Positions 1 to 5,734 of a stretch of DNA of 6,300 nucleotides are shown here, in pieces. Positions within the stretch are counted from its first letter, which is position 1; each line of letters begins with the position of its first letter. This DNA is from Rhodocyclaceae bacterium (lineage in GTDB: Bacteria > Pseudomonadota > Gammaproteobacteria > Burkholderiales > Rhodocyclaceae), in the NCBI GenBank assembly GCA_013821865.1, contig PNJM01000160.1:1-6300 (forward strand), read 5' to 3'. The notes beneath the pieces are model-generated. The model searched no databases, was not told the origin of the DNA, and was given only the letters and a program-made list of their open reading frames with translations. Made by a program: the position numbers and the translations under genes.

Positions 1-476
1 TGATCGCGGCAATCAACGGCCCCTGCGTGGGCGGCGCCGTGGGCATCGCGCTGGCCGCTGACATGGTGCTGGCGGCGCGCTCGGCCTACTTTCTTGTGCC
101 CCAAGTGCCACAACTCGGCGCCATGCCCGACCTCGGCGCGACCTGGAGCCTGCCCCGGTTGCTCGGTCGCGGCCGCGCGCTCGGCATGGCGCTGCTCGGT
201 GAGCGAATCACCGCCGCGCAGGCCGAGCAATGGGGTCTGATCTGGCGCTGCGTCGACGATGCCGATTTGCTGGAACACGCTGACGCGCTGGCCCGGCGCC
301 TGGGCAGTGCTCCAGCAGCGGCTGTGCGCGACACGCGGCGGCTGATCGATGCCGCCCCCGCCAACACGCTGGCGGAGCAGCTCCGTGCCGAATGCGAGGC
401 CCAATGTGAGCACGTGGCTAGCGAATTCTTCCACGGCGCCTGCGCACTTTTTCTAGCCCGCGCCAAGCGCGGCTGA
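1..476 (+). CDS. Enoyl-CoA hydratase/isomerase (crotonase) family protein, 5'-truncated by window edge
   Basis: The first complete codon is at 3 and the stop is TGA 474-476, leaving about 157 C-terminal residues of a protein that is usually near 260. The visible part starts inside the oxyanion-hole region (AINGPCVGGAVGIALAAD) and continues through MPDLGATW, the LPRLLGRGRALGMALLGERI segment, AEQWGLIW and a C-terminal FLARAKRG tail. This order is typical of the crotonase fold and closest in feel to PaaG-type ring/double-bond isomerases (my recollection of the family, not a search). Neither glutamate of classical crotonase (Glu144, Glu164 in rat mitochondrial numbering) appears to be present: the first position reads Gly (codon 42-44), and the segment for the second has no acidic residue. 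The Asp of MPD (codon 129-131) aligns with the catalytic Asp of PaaG. I therefore infer an isomerase or other crotonase activity rather than a standard hydratase. It lies 14 bp upstream of an acyl-CoA dehydrogenase, probably in one operon. Confidence 0.85.
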   Translation, partial: IAAINGPCVGGAVGIALAADMVLAARSAYFLVPQVPQLGAMPDLGATWSLPRLLGRGRALGMALLGERITAAQAEQWGLIWRCVDDADLLEHADALARRLGSAPAAAVRDTRRLIDAAPANTLAEQLRAECEAQCEHVASEFFHGACALFLARAKRG

Positions 477-479
477 ACC

Positions 480-485
480 AGGAGG
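480..485 (+). promoter_or_regulatory. Strong ribosome binding site of the acyl-CoA dehydrogenase gene
   Basis: A perfect AGGAGG sits five bases before the ATG at 491 and directly after the stop of the crotonase gene. It fixes the dehydrogenase start at 491 and argues that the two genes were co-transcribed. Confidence 0.8.
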
Positions 486-490
486 GAACC

Positions 491-1644
491 ATGCTGCCTC
501 AGGTATACCGGCATCGCTGGATGGACGAAGAGATCGAGGCCTTTCGCGAACAGGTGCGCCGCTTCGTGTCCGGCGAGCTGTCGCCCCACCTCGACGGCTG
601 GCGCCGCCAGGGCTTCATCCCGCGCGAGGTCTGGCGCCCGTTCGGGCAGATGGGTTTCCTGCTCCCCGAACTGGACGAGGCCTACGGCGGAGCCGGCGCC
701 TCGCTGGCCTATCAATTGGTGGTGCAGGACGAACTGGCCAAGGCCGAGTGCCCGGCCAACACGGCGGTGCACTCGATCGCCGCGCACTACCTGCTCGACT
801 ACGGCACCGAGGCGCAGAAGCAGCGCTGGCTGCCCAGGCTGGGCAGCGGCGAGATGCTCGCCGGCATCGCCCTGACCGCGAACCGGGCTGCGGTTCGGAT
901 CTCCAGGCCATGCGCACGCGCGCCCGGCGCGAGGGCGACGAGTACGTCATCGACGGCGGCAAGACCTTCATCACCAACGGCTTCACCGCCAACCTGCTGG
1001 TGGTGGCGGTGCGCACCGGCGAAGCCGGCAGCCGCGGCGTCTCCCTGATCGTGCTGGAAACCGAGAACCTGCCCGGTTTCACGGTCGGGCGGCGGCTGGA
1101 GAAGCTGGGGCAGCACGCTTCCGATACCGCCGAGCTGTTTTTCGACAATCTGCGAGTCCCTGTGGGTAACCTGATAGGAGAAGAGGAAGGCCGCGGTTTC
1201 GCCCAGCTCATGAGCCAGCTGCCCTACGAACGCATGTTGCTTGCCGTTCCGGCTGCGGCCGTAATCGAGAGGGCGGTGGAATTGACGCTGGAGTATACCC
1301 AGCAACGCCGAGCCTTCGGACAGCCTCTATACGAATTCCAGAACACGCGCTTCAAGCTCGCCGAGTGCGCCACCATCGCCCACGTCGTGCGCAGCTTCGT
1401 GAACGACTGCGTCCAGCGCTTGTTGGACGGCAACCTCGACGACACCGCCGCCTACATGGCCAAGTGGTGGTGCACCGAGCAGCAATGCCGCGTCGTGGAT
1501 GAATGCCTGCAGCTCTTCGGCGGCTACGGCTACATGGTGGAGTATCCCATCGCCCGGCTCTATGCCGACGCCAGGGTGCAGCGCATTTACGGCGGCGCCA
1601 ACGAGATCATGAAGGAACTGATCGCCCGGAGTTTGCCCCTATGA
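491..1644 (+). pseudogene. Acyl-CoA dehydrogenase, interrupted by a frameshift
   Basis: Two adjoining reading frames together give a full-length FAD-dependent acyl-CoA dehydrogenase of about 383 residues, the normal family length. The first frame (491 to about 877) holds the helical N-terminal domain, including the EAYGGAG and EAQKQRWLP motifs, and ends at GIALT. The second frame resumes at about 880 with EPGCGSDLQA, the conserved loop that normally follows GI-A-(L/M)-T directly. The break is explained by two extra bases in a CGCG run at 877-880, most simply a duplicated CG dinucleotide. Beyond it come FITNG, the LPYER segment, QQRRAFGQPL, the FGGYGY motif and the C-terminal IYGGANEIMKELIARSL. 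The usual catalytic Glu of medium/short-chain enzymes (YEG) is Gly here. Glu in LPYER (codon 1228-1230) matches the helix-G catalytic Glu of isovaleryl-CoA dehydrogenase. As written the gene would give a truncated, inactive protein. A sequencing or assembly error is an alternative. Confidence 0.88.
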
Positions 1645-1685
1645 GGCCGCCCCTGACGGGAATTCGCATCGTCGAGTTCGAGGGC
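1641..1685 (+). pseudogene. 5' stub of a CaiB/BaiF-family (class III) CoA transferase or acyl-CoA racemase
   Basis: The start codon at 1641 overlaps the dehydrogenase stop as ATGA, the arrangement of a translationally coupled operon. The first 15 codons read MRPPLTGIRIVEFEG, which matches the N-terminal signature of class III CoA transferases and alpha-methylacyl-CoA racemases (PL-G-(I/V)-R-(I/V)-(V/L)-(E/D)-(F/L)). These proteins are normally about 360-410 residues. Resemblance stops at about 1685. The frame then runs through the antisense of a group II intron fragment, through a terminator, and into the tRNA 3' end before stopping at 1884-1886. The resulting 81-residue chimera is unlikely to be functional. 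Assignment rests on a short stretch, so the exact subfamily is unknown. Confidence 0.7.
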
Positions 1686-1815
1686 ACCCTTGCCGTTCAG
1701 CTAACACTTCCCCCTGCCGGGTGTGTAGAGGACTTTCACCTCCAAGTCGTCTTTCCCGCCACCACAGCGGTTCCAACAGCGCCAGTCACGGCGCTACGCG
1801 CCATGCCTGGCGCAC
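1685..1815 (-). mobile_element. 5' fragment of a group II intron (group IIC-like), domain I only
   Basis: Read on the minus strand from 1815, the sequence opens with GTGCGCCAGGCATGG, the GUGYG-type 5' end of bacterial group II introns. It continues through AGCGCC/GGCGCT and CCGC/GCGG hairpins and GAGGTGAAAGTCCTC, and ends with GTTAGCTGAACGGCAAGGGTG near 1685. From memory, the order GGTG-AAGTCC, then GTTAGC-AACG-CAAGGGTG closely follows domain I of group IIC introns such as the one from Oceanobacillus iheyensis. The presumed exon boundary falls 1 nt past the U-tract of an intrinsic terminator, the preferred insertion target of class C introns. Only about 131 nt survive: no intron-encoded reverse transcriptase, no domain V or VI and no 3' exon, so it cannot splice or move. 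The left limit is the junction with the CoA-transferase stub. There is a few bases' uncertainty (about 1680-1686). Confidence 0.85.
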
Positions 1816-1816
1816 C

Positions 1817-1843
1817 AAAGAAAAAGCCGCACTCGGCGGCTTT
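1817..1843 (-). terminator. Rho-independent terminator of the tRNA-Val transcript
   Basis: A perfect 8-bp stem AAAGCCGC/GCGGCTTT (1823-1830 and 1836-1843) with a 5-nt loop is followed on the minus strand by a T-rich tract TTTTTCTTT ending at 1817. It lies 37 nt downstream of the tRNA 3' end and faces the same way, so it most likely ends tRNA-Val transcription. The intron fragment begins at 1815, directly after the T tract. Confidence 0.88.
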
Positions 1844-1864
1844 CTCGGATGCTGCAACTACATG

Positions 1865-1880
1865 GTTTTCTGATGAAAAC
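1865..1880 (-). repeat. Perfect inverted repeat abutting the tRNA 3' end
   Basis: On the minus strand GTTTTC-ATCA-GAAAAC forms a 6-bp stem with a 4-nt loop. It starts at the base right after the encoded CCA and ends about 21 nt before the terminator stem. It has no T tract of its own, so it is not a second terminator. It may be a hairpin in the 3' trailer that is removed during tRNA maturation. That role is inference. Confidence 0.6.
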
Positions 1881-1957
1881 TGGTAGGCGCGATTGGACTC
1901 GAACCAACGACCCCCACCATGTCAAGGTGGTGCTCTAACCAGCTGAGCTACGCGCCT
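1881..1957 (-). tRNA. tRNA-Val (anticodon GAC), CCA encoded
   Basis: The minus strand folds into a complete 77-nt tRNA: acceptor AGGCGCG/CGCGCCT, D arm GCTC/GAGC, anticodon arm CCACC-TTGACAT-GGTGG, five-base variable loop GGGTC, T arm GTTGG-TTCGAGT-CCAAT, then A and CCA. The anticodon GAC (1921-1923 on the plus strand) reads GUC and GUU valine codons. Apart from the G-T closing the T stem, all stems are Watson-Crick. The layout is close to the E. coli valV/valW tRNA. It is co-oriented with dnaQ, ending 56 bp downstream of its stop, but has its own promoter and terminator. E. coli also has a tRNA (aspV) next to dnaQ. Confidence 0.97.
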
Positions 1958-1968
1958 AAGGAGGGCGA

Positions 1969-1998
1969 ATTGTAGCCGAAATCGGCCTTGCTTACCAA
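1969..1998 (-). promoter_or_regulatory. Probable sigma-70 promoter of tRNA-Val
   Basis: On the minus strand TTGGTA (1993-1998; 4 of 6 consensus) and TACAAT (1969-1974; 5 of 6) are separated by 18 bp. The -10 box ends 11 nt before the mature tRNA 5' end, so transcription would start a few bases upstream of the tRNA. The following CGCCCTCC is a GC-rich discriminator, as commonly seen at stringently controlled stable-RNA promoters. A short GCCGATTTCGGC hairpin lies in the spacer. The promoter is outside the dnaQ coding region. Confidence 0.6.
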
Positions 1999-2013
1999 GT
2001 CTTTCTTGCCGGA

Positions 2014-2721
2014 TCAGCTTGCAGGGACATCGGCAAGCCAGACGCAGTTGCCCTTGCTCTCCCTGGCGATCTCGGCAAGGACGCGCTCGTGCTCGGCCAG
2101 TTCCTCGGCGCTGGCGCGCAGGACACGCAGTGCCGGCCGCTCGCCGGCGAGAATGGAGTGCGTTTCGGCCGCCGGTGCGGCATCCATTTCGATGATGAGG
2201 CTTTCCTGTCCGCGCGTCATGGCCAGATAGACCTCGGCCAGCAGTTCCGCGTCGAGCAGAGCACCGTGCAGCGTGCGCCCGGCGTTGTCGATGGTGTAGC
2301 GGTCGCACAGGGCGTCGAGCGAATTGCGCCGCCCGGGGTGCAGTTCCCTGGCCAGCTTGAGCGTATCGATCACGCCGGGGCAGGTCTGGTCGAGCGGCGC
2401 CAGGCCAGAAAGCGCCAGTTCGTTGTTGAGGAAACCGACGTCGAAGGCGGCGTTGTGGATGACGAGTTCGGCACCGCTGACGAAGCCGATGAACTCGGCG
2501 ACGATCTCGGCGAATCTCGGCTTGTCCTGCAGGAATTCGTTGCTCAGGCCATGCACCGCCAGCGCGCCCGCCTCCACCTCGCGCTCCGGATTGATGTAGC
2601 GGTGGAAGCGCTGCCCTGTCAGCTTGCGGTCGAGCAGTTCGACGCAGCCGATCTCGATCACCCGGTCCCCCAGGCGGAACTCGAGGCCCGTGGTTTCCGT
2701 GTCCAGCACCACCTGTCTCAT
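2014..2721 (-). CDS. dnaQ: DNA polymerase III epsilon subunit (3'-5' proofreading exonuclease)
   Basis: This 235-residue protein is the proofreading subunit of the replicative polymerase core. All five DEDDh exonuclease residues are present: Asp7 and Glu9 in LDTETTG, Asp94 in [13 protein letters not shown], and His152 and Asp157 in [14 protein letters not shown]. They bind the two metals and activate water. After the exonuclease domain, QESLII (about 172-177) sits where E. coli epsilon has its beta-clamp-binding motif QTSMAF, and the C-terminal tail ([17 protein letters not shown]..., CVWL) resembles the alpha-subunit-binding tail of E. coli epsilon. Length is near the E. coli protein (243). 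The start at 2721 gives the exact family N-terminus and has a GGAAGG ribosome site (2729-2734). It overlaps the rnhA stop by ATGA, so translation is probably coupled to rnhA. Confidence 0.97.
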   Translation of the reverse strand: MRQVVLDTETTGLEFRLGDRVIEIGCVELLDRKLTGQRFHRYINPEREVEAGALAVHGLSNEFLQDKPRFAEIVAEFIGFVSGAELVIHNAAFDVGFLNNELALSGLAPLDQTCPGVIDTLKLARELHPGRRNSLDALCDRYTIDNAGRTLHGALLDAELLAEVYLAMTRGQESLIIEMDAAPAAETHSILAGERPALRVLRASAEELAEHERVLAEIARESKGNCVWLADVPAS

Positions 2722-3185
2722 TCGGTCGCCTTCCTTGTCGTTTCAACACCGCGCCGCGCAAGCTGGTCGGCACGCTCGTTCTCCACGTGCCCGGCGTGCC
2801 CTCTCACCCAGCGCCATTCGATTTCGTGCCGCGCCGCCAATGCGTCCAGCTCGCGCCACAGATCGGCATTCTTCACCGGCTGCTTGTCCGCCGTGCGCCA
2901 GCCGCGCTTCTTCCAGGAGTATATCCACTCGCTGATGCCTTTCTGCACGTACTGCGAGTCGGTATGCACGCGCGCATGCACCGGACGCTTGAGTGCTTCC
3001 AGCGCGCGGATCACGGCCGTCAGCTCCATGCGATTGTTGGTCGTGGCGGCCTCGCCGCCGAACAGTTCCTTCTCGCGCCCGCCCATGCGCAGGATGGCCC
3101 CCCAGCCGCCGGGCCCGGGGTTGCCGCTGCAAGCGCCGTCCGTGAAAATTTCGACGAGCTCCGACGGGCGGGGCGGAAGCTTCAT
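2718..3185 (-). CDS. rnhA: Ribonuclease HI
   Basis: A 155-residue RNase HI, the same length as the E. coli enzyme, which cuts the RNA strand of RNA-DNA hybrids (primers, R-loops). The four metal-binding carboxylates are visible: Asp16 in [16 protein letters not shown], Glu54 in [10 protein letters not shown], Asp76 in VHTDSQYV and Asp140 in ENERADQLA, plus the mobile His130 in RGHAGHVEN. The basic handle region ([20 protein letters not shown]) is intact. I chose the ATG at 3185 because it leaves a normal N-terminus, has GGAG upstream (3190-3193), and overlaps the methyltransferase stop as ATGA. Longer upstream starts run through the methyltransferase gene. It is the middle gene of a coupled methyltransferase-rnhA-dnaQ operon. 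In E. coli rnhA and dnaQ are divergent, so the co-directional order is a lineage difference. Confidence 0.97.
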   Translation of the reverse strand: MKLPPRPSELVEIFTDGACSGNPGPGGWGAILRMGGREKELFGGEAATTNNRMELTAVIRALEALKRPVHARVHTDSQYVQKGISEWIYSWKKRGWRTADKQPVKNADLWRELDALAARHEIEWRWVRGHAGHVENERADQLARRGVETTRKATE

Positions 3186-3940
3186 TGCTCTCCGATCCGC
3201 TGTATCGCAGGAGCCAGCGCCTTGGCGCGCGCCTTGCGATCCTGCCACTTTGGCGTGAGCAGGCGCATGCCATGCTGCCGCTTGACCCCTTGCAGCATGT
3301 AGGTGGCACCGGCGATGGGCCACCAGCGATCTCCGGCCGGCTCCATGAAATGCCAGCGGCGCAGCCACTTCTCCTGCGACACCGCCGGAACATAGCAGCC
3401 GAAGCAGCCGGTCTGTGTCTCGAAGCCGAGCAGGGACAACCAGTCCTTCAGCCGCCGCACGCCGAGATACTGTCCGCGCCAGGGGTAGGCCGCATCCGGC
3501 CCGGCCAGCCAGCGCTTGATGCCCCACAGGCTGAGCGGATTGAAGCCGGCAATCACGACATGCCCTTCGGGGACGAGTACGCGCTCGACTTCGCGCAGCA
3601 CCTGATGCGGCGTTTCGGCGAATTCCAGGACATGCGGCAGAACGATGAGGTCGACGCTGTTGCCGGAGAAAGGAAGATGATGAATATCGGTGCGCACGCC
3701 GACCGCGACCGCCCCTCCTGCCCCGCCTGTCGTCCCGCGGGGACTTCCTCCGGTCGTATCGCAGGTGAAGCGCAGCGGCATGCGGTTGGCACGCAGGAAA
3801 TTGCATTGCGGCAGCCCGATCTGCACGGCATTGAAGCCGAAGATGTCAGCAACGACATGGTCGAACCTGGCCTGTTCCCAGGCCATGACGTATTGTCCCT
3901 GGGGCGTGGCCAGCCAGTCGTCGAACCCGGGAATTGACAT
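3182..3940 (-). CDS. YafS-type class I SAM-dependent methyltransferase (substrate unknown)
   Basis: A 252-residue cytoplasmic protein with the second half of a Rossmann methyltransferase: [19 protein letters not shown] (about 89-107), [29 protein letters not shown], and [12 protein letters not shown]. These blocks resemble E. coli YafS, which occupies the same place between gloB and rnhA. The canonical glycine-rich SAM motif I (GxGxG near the N-terminus) is not recognisable, as in YafS. The methylated substrate is unknown to me. The N-terminal [24 protein letters not shown] block is family-typical. Between the CD at 60-61 and V82 lies a Gly/Thr-rich stretch ([16 protein letters not shown]) that seems longer than in relatives. 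The start at 3940 is 29 bp from the divergent gloB start. A CATAAT on the minus strand (3967-3972) could serve as a -10 box, but no good -35 is visible. Confidence 0.85.
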   Translation of the reverse strand: MSIPGFDDWLATPQGQYVMAWEQARFDHVVADIFGFNAVQIGLPQCNFLRANRMPLRFTCDTTGGSPRGTTGGAGGAVAVGVRTDIHHLPFSGNSVDLIVLPHVLEFAETPHQVLREVERVLVPEGHVVIAGFNPLSLWGIKRWLAGPDAAYPWRGQYLGVRRLKDWLSLLGFETQTGCFGCYVPAVSQEKWLRRWHFMEPAGDRWWPIAGATYMLQGVKRQHGMRLLTPKWQDRKARAKALAPAIQRIGEQ

Positions 3941-3961
3941 TTCGTTATGAACGCAGACAAT
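3934..3961 (+). promoter_or_regulatory. Possible gloB promoter inside the divergent start region
   Basis: A perfect -35 TTGACA (3934-3939) is followed after 16 bp by GACAAT (3956-3961; 4 of 6 for -10). Its -35 box overlaps the first codons of the methyltransferase gene on the other strand. The predicted start of transcription falls about 3967-3969, almost on the gloB ATG at 3970, and no clear Shine-Dalgarno precedes that ATG, so gloB mRNA could be nearly leaderless. Confidence 0.4.
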
Positions 3962-3969
3962 CGAGCATT

Positions 3970-4731
3970 ATGGAAATCGTTGGCCTGCCCGCCTTCCGCG
4001 ACAACTACATCTGGCTGCTGCAGAGCGGCCGCTTCGTTGCTGCCGTCGATCCGGGCGACGAGCAGCCGGTGCTCGAATACCTCGCCTGTAGCGGACTCGA
4101 GCTGGCCGCAATCCTGCTCACGCATCACCATCCGGACCACACCGGCGGCGTCGCCGGCCTGCTGGCGCAACATGGCGTTCCCGTGTTCGGCCCGGCCGGA
4201 GAGGTCATCCCTCAGACCACCGTGCCGCTGCACGACGGCGATACGGTCGAACTGCCGGAAATCCGCCTGTCGCTGCGCGTCATCGATGTGCCGGGGCATA
4301 CGCGCGGCCATATTGCTTATTATGGCGCAAACGCTTTGTTCTGTGGCGACACGCTGTTCGGCTGCGGCTGCGGACGGCTGTTCGAAGGCAGCGCGGAGCA
4401 GATGTGGGCGTCGCTCTGCAGGCTTGCCGCCCTGCCGGCGCAGACAAAGGCCTACTGCGCCCACGAATATACGCAATCCAATATCCGTTTTGCACTGGCT
4501 GTCGAGCCGGAAAACACGGAGCTCAAGACGCGTGCGGAGCGAGTTGCCGCCCTGCGGGATCAAGATCGGCCGACCGTACCCTTGACGCTGTCCGAGGAAC
4601 TGGCGACCAACCCGTTCCTGCGCTGCCGCGAGCCCGCAGTCGTCGCCGCGGCAGAGCGCCGCCAAGGCGGCAGGCTGTCAGGCGCCAGCGAGGTGTTCGC
4701 CGTGCTGCGCGAGTGGAAAAACAATTTCTAA
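3970..4731 (+). CDS. gloB: Hydroxyacylglutathione hydrolase (glyoxalase II)
   Basis: This 253-residue metallo-beta-lactamase-fold enzyme hydrolyses S-D-lactoylglutathione to D-lactate and glutathione, the second step of methylglyoxal detoxification. All binuclear metal ligands can be placed: His52, His54, Asp56 and His57 in THHHPDHTGG, His110 in VPGHTRGH, bridging Asp127 in FCGDTLFGCGCGRLFEG, and His165 in CAHEYTQSNIRFAL. The C-terminal NPFLRC block is also typical, as glyoxalase II ends with the glutathione-binding helical domain. Length matches E. coli GloB (251). I chose the ATG at 3970 because MEIVGLPAFRDNYIWLL is the family N-terminus; an in-frame TTG at 3934 would add residues unlike the family. 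It stands alone on the plus strand, divergent from the methyltransferase and convergent with the cyclase gene, with 5 bp between the two stops and no terminator visible there. Confidence 0.96.
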   Translation: MEIVGLPAFRDNYIWLLQSGRFVAAVDPGDEQPVLEYLACSGLELAAILLTHHHPDHTGGVAGLLAQHGVPVFGPAGEVIPQTTVPLHDGDTVELPEIRLSLRVIDVPGHTRGHIAYYGANALFCGDTLFGCGCGRLFEGSAEQMWASLCRLAALPAQTKAYCAHEYTQSNIRFALAVEPENTELKTRAERVAALRDQDRPTVPLTLSEELATNPFLRCREPAVVAAAERRQGGRLSGASEVFAVLREWKNNF

Positions 4732-4736
4732 AAAAC

Positions 4737-5702
4737 TCATTTCGCCGGAACCGCCGTCAATAGCGCCGCATCGGCCGCATGCACCCGATTGCGCCCGAGG
4801 CGCTTGGCCTCGTAGAGCGCCCAGTCCGCTGCCATAATCAGCGCCGGCGCACCCTCCGCCAACCGCGGCACCAGCGTGGCGACGCCAATGGAAATCGTCA
4901 CGACTCCCGCCGCCGAAGCATCGTGCGGAATGCTCAATGCCTCCACCGCCGTGCGCATGTTCTCGGCCACCAGTTCTGCGCCATCGGCGCCCGTGTCCGG
5001 CAGCACGGCGGCGAATTCCTCGCCACCGTAGCGCGCAACCATGTCGGCCGGACGCCGCAGCTTGGTCCGCAGCAGCCCGGCAACGGTCTTCAGACAGCTG
5101 TCGCCCGCCTGGTGACCGTAGGCATCGTTGTACTGTTTGAAAGAATCCACATCGCACAGCAGCAGCGACAGCGGCTCCCGGACACGCAGGCAGCGCCGCC
5201 ACTCGCGTCCGAGCGACTCGTCGAAAAGGCGCCGGTTGGCGATGCCGGTCAGCCCATCGACGGCGGAGAGCCTGGTCAGCTCGCGGTTCGCCGCATCGAG
5301 CTTGCGCGTCAGCACCAGAAGCGAGTAGCGCATCTGCACGATGCGCCGCATGGCGCGCACCTTGGCGGAGAGCACAACCTCGCTGACCGGCTTGAGAACG
5401 TAATCGTCGCCGCCGGCGGCGATACCCTGTTCGAGATCCTCGTCCTTGGTGCGGCCGGTGAGGAAGATGATCGGCGTCCACTCGCCGGCTTTCTCCATGG
5501 CGCGGATGCGGCGCGCCACCTCGTAACCGTCGATTCCCGGCAGGACGATATCGAGCAGGATGAGATCGGGCTGCTCTTTCTCGTACAGTGCGATTCCCTC
5601 GCTGCCGTCGCGCGCCTTGATTGGCGTGATGCCCATGCTTTCAAGCAAATGGCTGACCAGGGTCATGGTGGTCAGGCTATCTTCAACAACGAGGGCTTTC
5701 AT
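4737..5702 (-). CDS. Response regulator with REC and GGDEF domains (predicted diguanylate cyclase)
   Basis: A 321-residue soluble two-domain regulator. Residues 1-120 are a receiver domain with acidic pocket Glu7/Asp8, phosphoacceptor Asp51 (LLDIVLPGIDGYE), Thr82 and Lys104 in LKP. A helical linker (about 121-147) leads to a GGDEF domain opening with DGLTGIANRR (149-158). It carries metal Asp184 in CDVDSFKQYND, the active-site loop GGEEF (226-230), and an RPAD inhibitory I-site (217-220) placed five residues before it, as in PleD. All residues needed to make cyclic di-GMP from two GTP are present, so I predict an active enzyme switched on by REC phosphorylation and inhibited by product. The cognate kinase is not in the window. 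Start 5702 gives the exact REC N-terminus (MKALVVEDS); an in-frame ATG at 5771 would add a 23-residue tail without family support. No obvious Shine-Dalgarno is seen at either. Confidence 0.93.
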   Translation of the reverse strand: MKALVVEDSLTTMTLVSHLLESMGITPIKARDGSEGIALYEKEQPDLILLDIVLPGIDGYEVARRIRAMEKAGEWTPIIFLTGRTKDEDLEQGIAAGGDDYVLKPVSEVVLSAKVRAMRRIVQMRYSLLVLTRKLDAANRELTRLSAVDGLTGIANRRLFDESLGREWRRCLRVREPLSLLLCDVDSFKQYNDAYGHQAGDSCLKTVAGLLRTKLRRPADMVARYGGEEFAAVLPDTGADGAELVAENMRTAVEALSIPHDASAAGVVTISIGVATLVPRLAEGAPALIMAADWALYEAKRLGRNRVHAADAALLTAVPAK

Positions 5703-5734
5703 TGACGGAGACGGATTGGCGAAGTTGTCGTGAA

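Noticed and set aside
86..787. A 233-codon minus-strand open frame across the crotonase and dehydrogenase genes
   Set aside because: It is antisense to clear family motifs on the plus strand and has no recognisable domain.
877..880. Programmed ribosomal frameshifting in the dehydrogenase
   Set aside because: There is no slippery heptamer, no following pseudoknot evident and no known case in this family. A dinucleotide duplication or sequence error is simpler.
1690..1740. Integron attC site or insertion-sequence end suggested by GTTAGC-like bases
   Set aside because: GTTAGCTGAACG is part of the conserved domain I of group II introns, the whole stretch to 1815 fits an intron, and no core-site pair or terminal inverted repeat pair is seen.
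1641..1886. An 81-codon open frame continuing from the CoA-transferase start to a stop in the tRNA 3' end
   Set aside because: After codon 15 it is the antisense of intron, terminator and tRNA trailer. It is a fusion by chance, so only the stub is annotated.
1973..1985. Short GCCGATTTCGGC hairpin as a dnaQ terminator
   Set aside because: The stem is only 4-5 bp and has no T tract on the minus strand. It lies in the spacer of the likely tRNA promoter.
2089..3258. A 389-codon plus-strand open frame across dnaQ and rnhA
   Set aside because: It is antisense to two genes with every catalytic residue intact. GC-rich codon use opens long frames on the opposite strand, and its translation has no recognisable domain.
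3553..4665. A 370-codon minus-strand open frame overlapping gloB and the methyltransferase gene
   Set aside because: It spans both genes in wrong frames. The gloB and methyltransferase frames carry all the conserved motifs.
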